A stretch of DNA of 35,798 bases from Gammaproteobacteria bacterium (GCA_029882395.1 JAOUKT010000035.1:1-35798), one strand, 5' to 3'; positions 1 through 10,410 are shown, numbered from the stretch's first letter. Numbers and translations are program-made. The notes: a model not told the origin generated them from the sequence alone.

Positions 1-67
1 AATAGAAATCAGCCAACATACCGACTGACTGTGAGCCCTGACCTGGAAATACAAACGCAAATTTCAT
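1..67 (-). CDS. fabD: Malonyl-CoA:ACP transacylase, N-terminal fragment (cut by window edge)
   Basis: An ATG at 67-65 on the minus strand opens a frame that runs off the window start. Its 22 residues begin MKFAFVFPGQGSQSVGM, the classical FabD N-terminus; the GQGSQ motif is the first conserved block of the acyltransferase fold. FabD loads malonyl groups onto acyl carrier protein for fatty-acid synthesis in the cytoplasm. The gene lies about 240 bp downstream of dapB on the same strand and a TATAAT box at 118-113 may give it its own promoter. Plsx and fabH, its usual upstream neighbours, are not present. Only the start is visible, so a paralogous acyltransferase (for example a PKS-type trans-AT) cannot be excluded, but the match to housekeeping FabD is strong. 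Confidence 0.75.
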   Translation of the reverse strand, partial: MKFAFVFPGQGSQSVGMLADFY

Positions 68-112
68 TAAAAAAACCGCCCAAAATCTAATTGCTTTATC
101 AAAAGAGGCGGC

Positions 113-118
113 ATTATA
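113..118 (-). promoter_or_regulatory. Candidate -10 box for the fabD-like gene
   Basis: On the minus strand the sequence reads TATAAT, a perfect -10 hexamer, 46 bases before the ATG at 67. No good -35 hexamer is visible 16-18 bases upstream. A short dyad AGGCTT/AAGCCT (126-140) overlaps that area. Base match only; no other support. Confidence 0.35.
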
Positions 119-306
119 ACGAATGAGGCTTAAAAAGCCTATGAATTAACGCAAGCTTAGCCACCGTTTAGCTCAGTAATACTGACGTTCACGAGTTTTA
201 TCAACAATTAGATGCAAATAGTCTCTTGATGAGCCGAACAAACTAACGGTGAGTAAATTCCGAGGACTGAATTCGCACCAGACCGGTCTTATAAAAGCCT
301 AGCTGC

Positions 307-1125
<819 letters not shown>

Positions 1126-1156
1126 CTATTTATTGCAAACAGCCGTTACAGCAGGT

Positions 1157-2308
1157 TTACTTTTGTGTCATTTCATCAAAGAATTTTTTAACACCGTCCA
1201 TCCAGCCACGTGATTGCGGGTTATGCTGTCTGGAGCCTTTGTTTAAGGTCTCATCAAAACGTCTTAACAACTCCTGCTGTTCTTTGGTCAGGTTAACCGG
1301 TGTTTCAACATTGACGCGGCACAGCAAATCCCCTTTCGGGCCACCGCGAACCGGAACAACGCCCTGGTTTCGAAGCCTGAAGAGCTTACCCGACTGGGTT
1401 TCAGCGGGGATTTTAAGCTTCAGTCGGCCAGATAAGGTCGGTACTTCTATTTCACCACCTAAGGCCGCCATCGTCATGCTAATGGGAACGGTACAGTGCA
1501 GGTTATTTTCTTCACGTTGAAATATGCTATGTGGTTTGACACGTACCTGAACAAATAAATCGCCAGAAGGACCGCCGTTCTCACCGGCTTCACCTTCACC
1601 ACCCAGACGAATACGGTCGCCGTTATCAACCCCGGCTGGCACTTTAACAGATAAGGTTTTAGTTTCTTCAACACGACCCTGACCATGGCAGGAACCACAG
1701 GGATCGGTAATGACTTTACCCTGGCCATGACAATGCGGGCAGGTCTGCTGAACAGAAAAGAAACCCTGCTGCATACGCACCTGACCAACACCACCACAAG
1801 TGCTGCAGGTTGATGCATCCGAGCCTTTTTTAGAACCGCTACCGGCACAGGTTTTACAACTCACCAGTGTCGGTACTTTAATTTTTACCGAGCTACCGGC
1901 CACCGCATCTTCAAGCGACAAATCAAGGTTATAACGCAAATCCGAACCACGATACGCACGTTGTCGCTGACGGCCACCGCCACCACCGCCACCGAAGATA
2001 TCGCCAAACACATCACCGAACACATCGCTGAAGTTGGCACCGCCTGCGCCGCCGCCGTAACCACCACCGCCACCCATGCTGGAATCAACACCGGCATGTC
2101 CAAACTGGTCATAAGCAGCCCGCTTTTGCGAATCGGATAAAACATCATAAGCTTCTTTTGCTTCTTTAAACTTTTCTTCCGCACCCGGGTTATCCTGGTT
2201 GCGGTCGGGGTGATGTTTCATTGCCAGACGCTTGAACGCTTTTTTTAAGTCGCGTTCATTAACATCTTTAGCGACACCTAGTATTTCGTAAAAATCACGC
2301 TTGGACAT
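1157..2308 (-). CDS. dnaJ: Chaperone protein DnaJ (Hsp40)
   Basis: Co-chaperone that delivers unfolded clients to DnaK and stimulates its ATPase in the cytoplasm. The 383 residues show all type-I DnaJ parts in order: the J domain with HPD at residues 33-35, a Gly/Phe-rich linker (about 75-115), four CxxCxGxG zinc repeats ([32 protein letters not shown]) and the C-terminal substrate-binding domains. It lies 143 bases after dnaK, with a perfect stem-loop in the gap, and 43 bases before dapB. Regulation is expected from the sigma-32-like promoter ahead of grpE. Confidence 0.98.
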   Translation of the reverse strand: MSKRDFYEILGVAKDVNERDLKKAFKRLAMKHHPDRNQDNPGAEEKFKEAKEAYDVLSDSQKRAAYDQFGHAGVDSSMGGGGGYGGGAGGANFSDVFGDVFGDIFGGGGGGGRQRQRAYRGSDLRYNLDLSLEDAVAGSSVKIKVPTLVSCKTCAGSGSKKGSDASTCSTCGGVGQVRMQQGFFSVQQTCPHCHGQGKVITDPCGSCHGQGRVEETKTLSVKVPAGVDNGDRIRLGGEGEAGENGGPSGDLFVQVRVKPHSIFQREENNLHCTVPISMTMAALGGEIEVPTLSGRLKLKIPAETQSGKLFRLRNQGVVPVRGGPKGDLLCRVNVETPVNLTKEQQELLRRFDETLNKGSRQHNPQSRGWMDGVKKFFDEMTQK

Positions 2309-2406
2309 TTGTCGTGTTACTCGTTCTAATGTTTTATCAATAATCTATCGCTGATACAAACAAATCCAGAGCATGACAACATACCCTGGATTCATCCTTT
2401 TGCCAG

Positions 2407-2431
2407 GCTCAATAGCCTGAAGCTATTGAGC
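2407..2431 (-). other. Perfect stem-loop between dnaK and dnaJ
   Basis: GCTCAATAGC and GCTATTGAGC form a perfect 10-bp stem around a 5-base loop, starting 21 bases past the dnaK stop codon. The minus-strand transcript has no run of U after the stem, so it is not a canonical intrinsic terminator. A processing or stabilising hairpin that keeps dnaK mRNA levels above dnaJ is a reasonable inference. Confidence 0.55.
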
Positions 2432-2451
2432 TGCAATACATCGACGGTATC

Positions 2452-4380
2452 TTATTTTTTATCGTCTTCTTTAACTTCTTCGAACTCAGCATCAACCACT
2501 TCGTCATCCTGTGATGCGGTTTCTGCCGTTGACTCAGCTTCAGCACCTTCAGACTGTTCTGCATTTTGTGCATAAGCTTTCTGTGCAATCGCGCCTGCAG
2601 CTTCTGTTAGTGCGGTCGTTTTAGCTTCGATGGCCTCTTTATCTTCGCCTTTGAGTGCTTCCTGAAGGTCTGCAATCGCCGCTTCTACTTTAGCTTTCTC
2701 GTCTGCATCAACCTGGTCACCCAGATCTTTAATCGACTTTTCAGTCGCATTGATCATGTTCTCAGCTGAGTTACGTGCTTCGACCAGTTCTTTAACTTTA
2801 CGATCTTCCTCTGCATGCGCCTCTGCATCTTTGATCATGCGTTCAACTTCTTCATCCGATAAACCTGAAGAGGCCTTGATCACGATAGACTGCTCTTTGC
2901 CCGTTGCTTTATCTTTAGCCGAAACGTTCAAGATACCGTTAGCATCAATATCAAAGCTCACTTCGATTTGAGGCGTGCCACGTGGTGCAGGTGGGATATC
3001 AGCCAGATCAAAACGACCCAGTGATTTATTATGAGCTGCCATTTCACGCTCACCCTGTACTGCATGTACGGTAACCGCACCCTGGTTATCTTCAGCCGTC
3101 GAGAAAGTCTGGCTAGCCTTGGTTGGGATGGTTGTGTTCTTTTCGATCAGCTTGGTCATGATGCCACCCAGCGTTTCGATACCTAATGACAATGGTGTCA
3201 CGTCTAACAGCAGAACATCTTTTACGTCACCGCCTAACACACCACCTTGAATGGAAGCACCAACAGCTACCGCTTCATCAGGATTTACATCTTTACGTGG
3301 CTCTTTGCCAAAGAATTCCTGAACCGCTGCCTGGACTTTAGGCATACGCGTCTGTCCACCAACCAGGATAACGTCATCAATATCACCAATACTGAGTCCG
3401 GCGTCTTTCAGTGCCTGCTTACACGGACCGATAGTACCAACAACCAGATCATCAACCAGCGACTCTAATTTAGCGCGAGTCAGTTTTAAGGTTAAATGTT
3501 TAGGACCGGTGGCATCGGCAGTGATGTACGGCAAGTTAATATCGGTTTGTGATGCCGATGACAATTCAATCTTGGCTTTTTCAGCCGCTTCTTTAAGACG
3601 CTGCAGGGCCATTGGGTCATTGTGCAAATCAACACTGTTTTCTTTCTTAAATTCGTCAGCCAGGTAATCGATCAGACGCATATCGAAATCTTCACCGCCC
3701 AGGAAGGTATCACCATTGGTAGATAATACTTCGAACTGGTGCTCACCATCGATATCCGCAATTTCGATGATAGAGATATCGAAAGTACCGCCACCCAGGT
3801 CATAGACCGCCACGGTACTGTCGCCTTTAGCTTTATCCATTCCGTAGGCTAAAGCGGCCGCAGTAGGCTCATTGATGATACGTTTGACTTCAAGCCCGGC
3901 GATCTTACCGGCATCTTTGGTTGCCTGGCGCTGTGAGTCGTTGAAATACGCAGGCACGGTAATAACCGCTTCTGTTACTTCTTCACCCAGATAATCTTCG
4001 GCTGTTTTTTTCATTTTCTGCAAAATACGTGCAGAGACTTCAGGAGCAGCCATCTTGTTGCCACGGGCTTCTACCCAGGCATCACCGTTATCGGCTTTGA
4101 TGATTTTATAAGGCACCAGCTTGATATCACGCTGAACCACTTCTTCATCAAAACGACGGCCGATTAAACGCTTAACCGCAAATATTGTATTTGTCGGATT
4201 AGTGACGGCCTGACGTTTAGCAGACTGACCTACCAGTACCTCATCACCATCACCGAAGGCAACGATTGAAGGTGTTGTGCGATCGCCTTCACTGTTTTCA
4301 ATAACCTTGGGCTTATCACCGTCCATGACAGCGACGCATGAGTTTGTTGTACCTAGATCAATACCAATAATTTTTGACAT
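2452..4380 (-). CDS. dnaK: Chaperone protein DnaK (Hsp70)
   Basis: ATP-driven cytoplasmic Hsp70 chaperone working with DnaJ and GrpE. The 642-residue length is standard. The N-terminus carries the phosphate-1 loop [14 protein letters not shown]; the ATPase domain includes the phosphate-2 motif [13 protein letters not shown] and the adenosine motif [14 protein letters not shown]. The interdomain linker [13 protein letters not shown] leads into the substrate-binding domain, and the acidic tail ends [10 protein letters not shown] strong ribosome site, GGAGAG, precedes the ATG. It follows grpE by 113 bases in the order hrcA-grpE-dnaK-dnaJ. Confidence 0.99.
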   Translation of the reverse strand: MSKIIGIDLGTTNSCVAVMDGDKPKVIENSEGDRTTPSIVAFGDGDEVLVGQSAKRQAVTNPTNTIFAVKRLIGRRFDEEVVQRDIKLVPYKIIKADNGDAWVEARGNKMAAPEVSARILQKMKKTAEDYLGEEVTEAVITVPAYFNDSQRQATKDAGKIAGLEVKRIINEPTAAALAYGMDKAKGDSTVAVYDLGGGTFDISIIEIADIDGEHQFEVLSTNGDTFLGGEDFDMRLIDYLADEFKKENSVDLHNDPMALQRLKEAAEKAKIELSSASQTDINLPYITADATGPKHLTLKLTRAKLESLVDDLVVGTIGPCKQALKDAGLSIGDIDDVILVGGQTRMPKVQAAVQEFFGKEPRKDVNPDEAVAVGASIQGGVLGGDVKDVLLLDVTPLSLGIETLGGIMTKLIEKNTTIPTKASQTFSTAEDNQGAVTVHAVQGEREMAAHNKSLGRFDLADIPPAPRGTPQIEVSFDIDANGILNVSAKDKATGKEQSIVIKASSGLSDEEVERMIKDAEAHAEEDRKVKELVEARNSAENMINATEKSIKDLGDQVDADEKAKVEAAIADLQEALKGEDKEAIEAKTTALTEAAGAIAQKAYAQNAEQSEGAEAESTAETASQDDEVVDAEFEEVKEDDKK

Positions 4381-4493
4381 TTTAAATGCTCTCCAAAAAG
4401 CTAAATTCTTTATCTGCTGAATAAGATAGGGCTTTAATTGCCTATTTCAAGGGCGGTTATTGTTTATTCAGCACTATTTTCTGTGTTTTGCTG

Positions 4494-5066
4494 CTACTCT
4501 TCGCTGGGTGCCTTAGAGACCACAACCATGGCCGGCCTGAGTAAACGACCCGCCAGCACGTAACCCTTCTGCATCACTGCCATCACTGAGTTTGGTGCTA
4601 CATCGGCCGATTCCTGAATCGACATCGCCTGATGGAACTCAGGATCAAAGTTATCACCCTGTGGATTTATGCTTTCGATATCAAACTTTTCAAGCAGCTG
4701 ATAGAACATGTTAGTGGTCATGTTCATGCCTTCTTTCAGCGTTTCAACATCACTTGCGGTTTCAGCAGCCTGCTGACCCAGCTCCATGCTATCAATAACA
4801 GGAATCAATTCATTAATGAATTTTTCAATGGCATATTTATGGGCATTTTCAAGTTCGCGCTGTGAGCGTTTGCGAACATTATCCAGCTCGGCTTTATTGC
4901 GCAGCAACTGATCATAATAATCATCCGATTTAGCTAAGGCTTCTTCCAGCTTAACTTGCAGGTCAGGTACATGATCTTCAGCCAGACCTTCAACATGATG
5001 ACTGACCTCGCCCGCTTCATCTGTAATATCAACGTTTGTTTGTTCTACTTTCTCGTCGTTAGACAT
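4494..5066 (-). CDS. grpE: Nucleotide exchange factor GrpE
   Basis: GrpE releases ADP from DnaK. The 190-residue protein has an acidic N-terminal extension, a long central helix with the typical stretch LLRNKAELDNVRKRSQRE (about residues 59-76) and the C-terminal beta domain with PQGDNFDPEFHQAMS and a final block GYVLAGRLLRPAMVVV. GGAG about 10 bases upstream supports the ATG. It lies 134 bases after hrcA; the sigma-32-like promoter at 5219-5191 is positioned to start transcription just before it, making grpE the first gene of the heat-induced transcript. Confidence 0.98.
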   Translation of the reverse strand: MSNDEKVEQTNVDITDEAGEVSHHVEGLAEDHVPDLQVKLEEALAKSDDYYDQLLRNKAELDNVRKRSQRELENAHKYAIEKFINELIPVIDSMELGQQAAETASDVETLKEGMNMTTNMFYQLLEKFDIESINPQGDNFDPEFHQAMSIQESADVAPNSVMAVMQKGYVLAGRLLRPAMVVVSKAPSEE

Positions 5067-5190
5067 TTAATCAACTCCGGCACAAAAATATATTTAATGT
5101 TAAAGGCATCCTGAAAAAATCTGGCGATTTTACAGCGGCTAAAATATTGTAAAAGACCGCTATAAGCCAGTCAGAATAAGCTCTACACCC

Positions 5191-5219
5191 ATGGTGGGGG
5201 TCAATACTCTGTTTTCAAG
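5191..5219 (-). promoter_or_regulatory. Sigma-32-like heat-shock promoter for grpE-dnaK-dnaJ
   Basis: On the minus strand CTTGAA (5219-5214), a perfect sigma-32 -35 core, is followed after 13 bases by CCCCCACCAT (5200-5191), close to the sigma-32 -10 consensus CCCCATnT. The spacing equals that of the E. coli groE heat-shock promoter. The -35 lies inside the last codons of hrcA and the spacer covers its stop codon. The start point would fall about 110-120 bases before grpE. Match is by eye. Confidence 0.6.
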
Positions 5220-6232
5220 GCCTGCCCTAGAAATTTTGCGGTTATTTCAACAACGGGGATGACGTTCTTATAATTCATACGGGTAGGACCGACGACACCG
5301 AGTACACCTAAGACTTCACCGTTAGCATGATAAGGTGCCGTGATCAGGCTGCAGTTACCCAGGCCATCAATGCCCGATTCGTTGCCGACATAGACCTTGA
5401 CACCATCGGCATTAATGCACCGATCTAATATATTAAGCATATCGCGGGTATTATTGAAAAGCTGAAACATCTGCTGCAGCTTGCCGGTTTCTTCCAGATC
5501 AGCAAAATTCAGCAACTTGGTCTTGCCCTGCATAACATAGTCTGAACTGTTGTTATTTTCCTGCAAAGCCTTGCCAGCGATATCAGCAGCCAGCTTCATC
5601 TGCTGATCCAGATTATTGCTCGCCTTATGCAATGTCTCTACCAATGAAGTACGTATGCTGAATACATCCTTACCGGCATACTGGCTGTTGATAATATTGG
5701 ACACCGTTTGCAATTCACTCTGGCTATATTCACGGTCTGTCTGAATCACCCGGTTTTCAACTTCTTTCTCGTTGATCACCAGAATAGCGAGGATGCGGTT
5801 ACCGGGTAATGGCAGAAACTCTATCTGTCTCAAGGTTAGCTGGCTGCGTTTAGGCAAGGTGACGATACCGGCCATTTGGGTAAAATCAGAAAGCAAACTG
5901 GAGGCGTTATTGACTAAACGACCGGCAGACTGGTCGGCATTTAGCTCTGAATTTACAGCGCCCAAAAAGTCCGCCGTCAGTGGCTGCACCTCCATCAGGC
6001 TATCGATAAAGAAACGGTAGCCTTTTTCTGTTGGGATGCGCCCTGCTGAGGTATAGGGGGCATGAATCAGTCCCTGTTTATCTAACTGACACATGACATT
6101 ACGAATCGTCGCGGAACTGACATCGAGGCCCGAGGTTTGCGCCAGTGTTTTTGAAGCCACCGGCTGGCCATCACTAATATAAATATCGATCAGTGTTTTT
6201 AGCAGTTGTTGCGCACGCGGATTAAGATTCAT
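5201..6232 (-). CDS. hrcA: Heat-inducible transcription repressor HrcA
   Basis: HrcA is the DNA-binding repressor that recognises CIRCE operators in front of dnaK and groE operons. The 343 residues begin with a winged helix (NPRAQQLLKTLIDIYISDGQPVASKTLA, written here as two joined blocks: residues 5-18 and 19-32), then the SSATIRNVM recognition segment at about 39-47, the GRIPTEKGYRFFID wing at about 63-76, and the GAF-like C-terminal domain containing LITAPYHANGEVLGVLGVVG and GPTRMNYKNVIP. Length matches the family. It sits between lolD (47 bases upstream) and grpE. No CIRCE inverted repeat is visible before hrcA, grpE or dnaK, so its target may be elsewhere, for example groESL. Confidence 0.95.
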   Translation of the reverse strand: MNLNPRAQQLLKTLIDIYISDGQPVASKTLAQTSGLDVSSATIRNVMCQLDKQGLIHAPYTSAGRIPTEKGYRFFIDSLMEVQPLTADFLGAVNSELNADQSAGRLVNNASSLLSDFTQMAGIVTLPKRSQLTLRQIEFLPLPGNRILAILVINEKEVENRVIQTDREYSQSELQTVSNIINSQYAGKDVFSIRTSLVETLHKASNNLDQQMKLAADIAGKALQENNNSSDYVMQGKTKLLNFADLEETGKLQQMFQLFNNTRDMLNILDRCINADGVKVYVGNESGIDGLGNCSLITAPYHANGEVLGVLGVVGPTRMNYKNVIPVVEITAKFLGQALKTEY

Positions 6233-6279
6233 CAGTGACGTCGTCTGCAGTGGCCATTCTTAAACCGCATCATTAATAT

Positions 6280-7017
6280 CTATTTGATTTTCGTTAAGTG
6301 ACCATCTTCAATGGTATAGATTGAGTCCATTTTATTTGCCAGATCCATATCATGAGTCACAACAACCAGACTTGTATGGTAGTCACGATTGAGCTTGAAA
6401 ATCACATCCACTACCTGCTCTGCCGTCGCAGGATCGAGGTTTCCAGTGGGCTCATCTGCCAGTATGCACTTAGGCTCTGCACATAAAGCCCGTGCAATCG
6501 CAGTACGTTGTCTTTCACCACCGGACAGTTCCGGTGGCTTATGGTCCAGCCGACCGACCATGCCCACTTTTTCAAGTAAAAGCCTGGCTCTTTGAACCGC
6601 CTTCTTGATACTGGAACCGCGAATAAACATCGGCATGGCGACATTTTCTAATGCCGTAAACTCGGGCAACAGGTGATGAAACTGATAGATAAAGCCAAGA
6701 TACTTGTTACGAACACGACAACGCACCGTTTCAGACATGGTCGCAAAATCCTGATTATCGATCAAGACATGGCCTTCAGTAGGCTGATCAAGCCCGCCCA
6801 GAATATGCAACAGAGTACTTTTGCCACACCCCGAGGCACCAACAATGGCAATGGTTTCCGAACTGCGGATGGTAAGGTTTACGCCTTTAAGGATATGCAA
6901 GACAGCACCGCTGCCTTCCTGATAACTTTTGCTGACATTATCCGCTTCAAGTACGATGTGTTCACCGGCTTTGGCCGGCGGCAAAATAATCTGGCTGGTA
7001 AAATGATTCAAGCTCAT
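6280..7017 (-). CDS. lolD: Lipoprotein-releasing ABC transporter, ATPase LolD
   Basis: ATPase of the inner-membrane LolCDE complex, which extracts outer-membrane lipoproteins and passes them to LolA. In 245 residues the ABC motifs appear in order: Walker A GASGCGKST (60-68), a Q-loop in IYQFHHLLPEFTALENV, the signature LSGGERQR, Walker B CILADEPTGNLD and the switch histidine in VVVTHD. The FHHLLPEFTALENV segment is characteristic of LolD among ABC ATPases. It starts three bases after the lolC stop, so the two are translationally close. About 18 N-terminal residues before the ABC core are longer than in E. coli; a downstream start is possible. Confidence 0.95.
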   Translation of the reverse strand: MSLNHFTSQIILPPAKAGEHIVLEADNVSKSYQEGSGAVLHILKGVNLTIRSSETIAIVGASGCGKSTLLHILGGLDQPTEGHVLIDNQDFATMSETVRCRVRNKYLGFIYQFHHLLPEFTALENVAMPMFIRGSSIKKAVQRARLLLEKVGMVGRLDHKPPELSGGERQRTAIARALCAEPKCILADEPTGNLDPATAEQVVDVIFKLNRDYHTSLVVVTHDMDLANKMDSIYTIEDGHLTKIK

Positions 7018-7020
7018 GCC

Positions 7021-8268
7021 TTACTCAAACCTCAATGCGTCAATTGGCTGCACCCTGGATGCGCGCCATGCCGGATAGATAGTGGCTAAAAACGATAAAG
7101 CCATCGCAATTAATGAAATACCGATGGTATCGCCGGTATGAAGGTCCGACGGCAAGTCGCAGATATAATAGACATCACAAGGCAGGAAATCTGTCTGGAA
7201 ATATGCCTCAATGGACGGTATGAGTGTTTCAATATTTAACGCCACCGGCACGCCGATTAACAAGCCTAACACAACCCCAAGAAAGCCAATAATGGTTCCC
7301 TGTATCATAAACACAGCCATAATGCTTTTCGGTGTCATCCCAATGGTTCTTAAAATTGCGATATCCGACTGCTTGTCGGTCACCGTCATAACCAGTGATG
7401 AAACGATGTTAAAGGCCGCCACCGCCACAATCATAAACAATATGATAAACATCACTGTTTTTTCCATCTTTAAAGCGCGGAAAAAATTCACATGACGTTT
7501 GGTCCAGTCCGAGACCCAATAATCATCACCCAGCTGTTGCGTGAGCTGAGCGGAAATAGTCGGCGCTTCAAACAGATCATCCAGTTTCAAACGCAAACCT
7601 GAAATACTGTCTTTAAAACTGAATACTTTTTGGGCATCCTGCATATGAATAATCGCGGTATTACGGTCAAACTCCTGCATACCGACTTCAAATATACCAA
7701 CCACTGTAAAACGTCTTAATCTTGGTACCGCACCGATCGGCGTAAAATTGGCCTGCGGTGTAATCAGAGTGACTTTATCGCCTTCATAGGTACCCAGAAC
7801 ATTAGCCAGCGCGCTGCCCAGAATAATCCCATAGCGCCCCGGCTTGAGTTCATTAATAGTGCCAGACACCATAGAAGTGCCGACTTTTGAGACCTTATTT
7901 TCTTCGGATGGCAACACACCCCTGACAACCGCGCCGCTGACCCGACGGCCATTATTGAGCATGGCTTCATTCGAGACATAAGGCGCCATGCCAACGATGC
8001 GATCATGGCCTCTTAATTTTTCAGAGAGTGATTCCCAGTCTGATAATGTACCGGTGATATCAGAGACCGTAGCATGGGCAGTCATGCCAAGAATTCTGTT
8101 GCGCATTTCCTGTTCGAAACCATTCATAACAGATAGCACGATGATCAGTGCAGCCACGCCAACGGTGACACCTAAAATTGATGTAAGAGAAATAAATGAA
8201 ACAAAATGATTACGGCGTTTAGCTCGGGTATAGCGTAATCCTATGAATAATTCCTTGGGTCTAAACAT
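7021..8268 (-). CDS. lolC: Lipoprotein-releasing ABC transporter permease (LolC/LolE family)
   Basis: Permease partner of LolD. The frame is open from 8310, but I place the start at the ATG at 8268, giving 415 residues beginning MFRPKELFIGLRY, because LolC/E proteins begin at this block. An N-terminal membrane segment (SLTSILGVTVGVAALIIVLSVM split over residues 28-49) is followed by a periplasmic MacB-like domain of about 210 residues and three C-terminal membrane segments; the end PAWRASRVQPIDALRFE is typical. The TPIGAVPRLRRF stretch corresponds to the LolC hook region that contacts LolA. Only one permease gene precedes lolD, so a homodimeric LolF-type transporter or a second permease elsewhere are both possible. 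Confidence 0.9.
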   Translation of the reverse strand: MFRPKELFIGLRYTRAKRRNHFVSFISLTSILGVTVGVAALIIVLSVMNGFEQEMRNRILGMTAHATVSDITGTLSDWESLSEKLRGHDRIVGMAPYVSNEAMLNNGRRVSGAVVRGVLPSEENKVSKVGTSMVSGTINELKPGRYGIILGSALANVLGTYEGDKVTLITPQANFTPIGAVPRLRRFTVVGIFEVGMQEFDRNTAIIHMQDAQKVFSFKDSISGLRLKLDDLFEAPTISAQLTQQLGDDYWVSDWTKRHVNFFRALKMEKTVMFIILFMIVAVAAFNIVSSLVMTVTDKQSDIAILRTIGMTPKSIMAVFMIQGTIIGFLGVVLGLLIGVPVALNIETLIPSIEAYFQTDFLPCDVYYICDLPSDLHTGDTIGISLIAMALSFLATIYPAWRASRVQPIDALRFE

Positions 8269-8464
8269 GCTGCTATAAAAGCCTTCTCTGTGATGATTTA
8301 AGTTACACACTAACTGCTGGCAGCCATATAATGTTCAGACTGATATTTTATCAAGCCAGTAAAATCAGCAAGCCGTACATAAGAATGCAGATTATACATA
8401 GAGTTCCCGTAACATGCGATTATTTAAACTACAGAATCCCCCCTCATATGATTATAATAACTGC

Positions 8465-9508
8465 ATGAATAATCAAACAAAAACCGTACTGCCTGCCGAA
8501 TGGACACCACAGGATGCCGTATTATTATGCTGGCCACACCAAAGCATGGACTGGCAGTCAATTCTGCCCGAGGTGGAAGCGACCTTTGATGAATTAAGTT
8601 ATTATATCTGTGAGTCGCAGCAGCTCATTATTATCGCGCATGATGCCGATCACCAGGCACACATCGAACAGCGACTGAGCAACAGAGGCGCCCGTTTAAC
8701 AGCTGTGCAATGGTTACTGCATCACAATAACGACAGCTGGTGCCGGGACTTTGGCCCCATTACCGTATTAAAAGACAACCAGCCTGTTGCTGTTAATTGT
8801 GAATTTAACGGCTGGGGCAATAAATACGCACACCAGCTCGACAATAATACCAACCAGGCTTTAGTCGAAAACAAACTCATCACTTGCCCGCTTCTGACAA
8901 CCGATCTGGTACTGGAGGGCGGCAGCATTGATAGTGACGGAGCCGGCACAATCCTCACCACCAGCCAGTGCCTGCTTGATAAACAGCGCAACCCAGCTCT
9001 TAATAAACAACAAATTGAAAGCCACTTGAAAGATCTGCTCGGTGCGCAACGCATTATCTGGTTAAACAGTGGCGAACTTGAAGGTGATGACACCGATTCA
9101 CACATTGACAACCTGGCACGCTTTTGTAATAGCGAGACCATCGCTTACGCACACTGCGACGATATGCATGACCCGCATTACACACCGCTCAAACAGCTGG
9201 AAGCGGAATTAAACCAGTTAAAAACACTGCAGGGCAAGGCGTACAAACTGATACCTCTGACGATACCGGGCGCGAAATATTTTCAGCAACAAAGACTACC
9301 GGCCAGTTACGTCAATTTTCTGATCATCAACAAATTTGTTTTAATGCCGACATATAATGACCCGCAAGATACAATCAACCTCGCGCAGCTGCAGGCCGTG
9401 TTTGCCGACAGAAAAGTCATTGGCATTGATTGCTGCTCGGTGATTAAACAGTCCGGCTCAATACATTGCCTGACCATGCAGCTGCCGCGCCATACCGTAA
9501 ATAACTGA
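8465..9508 (+). CDS. aguA: Agmatine deiminase
   Basis: Hydrolyses agmatine to N-carbamoylputrescine and ammonia, the first step of the arginine-decarboxylase route to putrescine. It belongs to the peptidyl-arginine-deiminase fold. Visible family blocks are LPAEWTPQDAVLLCWPH near the N-terminus, WCRDFGPI, GWGNKY, LVLEGGSI, the catalytic-histidine segment DTDSHIDNLARF and the nucleophile cysteine in GSIHCLT close to the C-terminus. The frame is open from an ATG at 8414; I prefer the ATG at 8465 (347 residues) because homologues begin shortly before the PAEW block. Neither start has a good ribosome site. It is divergent from lolC and 10 bases ahead of aguB. Confidence 0.93.
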   Translation: MNNQTKTVLPAEWTPQDAVLLCWPHQSMDWQSILPEVEATFDELSYYICESQQLIIIAHDADHQAHIEQRLSNRGARLTAVQWLLHHNNDSWCRDFGPITVLKDNQPVAVNCEFNGWGNKYAHQLDNNTNQALVENKLITCPLLTTDLVLEGGSIDSDGAGTILTTSQCLLDKQRNPALNKQQIESHLKDLLGAQRIIWLNSGELEGDDTDSHIDNLARFCNSETIAYAHCDDMHDPHYTPLKQLEAELNQLKTLQGKAYKLIPLTIPGAKYFQQQRLPASYVNFLIINKFVLMPTYNDPQDTINLAQLQAVFADRKVIGIDCCSVIKQSGSIHCLTMQLPRHTVNN

Positions 9509-9518
9509 GATTGCTTTG

Positions 9519-10403
9519 ATGAAATCGCGTTCAATAAAAATAGCCTTAATTCAATCCCGCTGCTTTGATACGGCCGATGAAAACCGTCAGTATATTAAAG
9601 AACAGCTAAGCAAAGCAGCAGCGAATAAGGCCGACCTGGTGTTATTGCAGGAACTGCATAACACGCCATATTTCTGCATTGAAGAGAAACCGTCGAATTT
9701 TGATCTGGCCGAAACCATTCCCGGCGAGAGCACTGATTTTTTTTCTCAACTGGCAAAAAAACTATCTCTGGTGATTGTCACATCGCTGTTTGAAAAAAGA
9801 GCCCGTGGCCTGTACCACAACACCGCTGTGGTGCTGGATAAAGACGGCTCAATTGCCGGAAAATATCGAAAAATGCACATCCCTGACGACCCCGGCTTTT
9901 ATGAAAAATATTATTTTACCCCCGGGGATCTGGGCTTTACTCCGATACAGACCAGCATAGGCAAACTTGGCGTCTTGATCTGCTGGGACCAGTGGTTTCC
10001 AGAAGCCGCCCGCTTAATGGCACTGGCAGGCGCTGATATATTGCTCTACCCTACCGCCATTGGCTGGGACCCGAAAGACTCCGCGCAGGAGCAGCAAAGA
10101 CAGCTGCAAGCCTGGCAAAACATTCAACGCAGCCACGCCATCGCAAACGGGCTGACCGTTGCCAGTTGCAACCGCACCGGCTTAGAAAGCGTCGATAATA
10201 TCAGCACCCGGTTTTGGGGCAATAGTTTTATCTGCGGGCCTCAAGGTGAAATCCTGGCGCAAGCGGATTCAGAAAACGACGCCATCATCGAAAGCAGCAT
10301 TGACTTTGAGCAGACCGAATCAATACGCCGTATCTGGCCCTACCTGAGGGACCGCAGAATTGATGCCTACCAGGGCATCAATAAACGCCTGTTAGATGAA
10401 TAA
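9519..10403 (+). CDS. aguB: N-carbamoylputrescine amidase
   Basis: Nitrilase-superfamily hydrolase converting N-carbamoylputrescine to putrescine, CO2 and ammonia. The Glu-Lys-Cys triad is visible as Glu45 (LLQELHNTPYFC), Lys118 (GKYRKMHIPDDPGFYEKYYF region) and Cys155 (GVLICWDQWFPEAAR). The HIPDDP and DQWFPEAARLMAL blocks are those of the AguB subfamily rather than of general nitrilases. A TTG two codons after the aguA stop is in frame, but the ATG at 9519 is the better start (294 residues). Ten bases separate it from aguA, so the two form a pathway operon. Its stop is seven bases from that of the convergent nudF, with no terminator between. Confidence 0.95.
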   Translation: MKSRSIKIALIQSRCFDTADENRQYIKEQLSKAAANKADLVLLQELHNTPYFCIEEKPSNFDLAETIPGESTDFFSQLAKKLSLVIVTSLFEKRARGLYHNTAVVLDKDGSIAGKYRKMHIPDDPGFYEKYYFTPGDLGFTPIQTSIGKLGVLICWDQWFPEAARLMALAGADILLYPTAIGWDPKDSAQEQQRQLQAWQNIQRSHAIANGLTVASCNRTGLESVDNISTRFWGNSFICGPQGEILAQADSENDAIIESSIDFEQTESIRRIWPYLRDRRIDAYQGINKRLLDE

Positions 10404-10410
10404 AAACAGA

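Noticed and set aside
280..289. Palindrome AGACCGGTCT downstream of dapB as a terminator
   Set aside because: It has no loop and no U tract; a 10-bp palindrome alone is weak evidence.
1474..2184. Other-frame open frames inside dnaJ, 124 and 99 codons long
   Set aside because: They lie wholly within the well-supported dnaJ gene and have biased composition from the Gly-rich and zinc-repeat codons.
8414..8464. Upstream ATG as the start of agmatine deiminase
   Set aside because: It would add 17 residues with no family counterpart and a TATAAT-like sequence lies inside that stretch; it remains possible since neither start has a good ribosome site.
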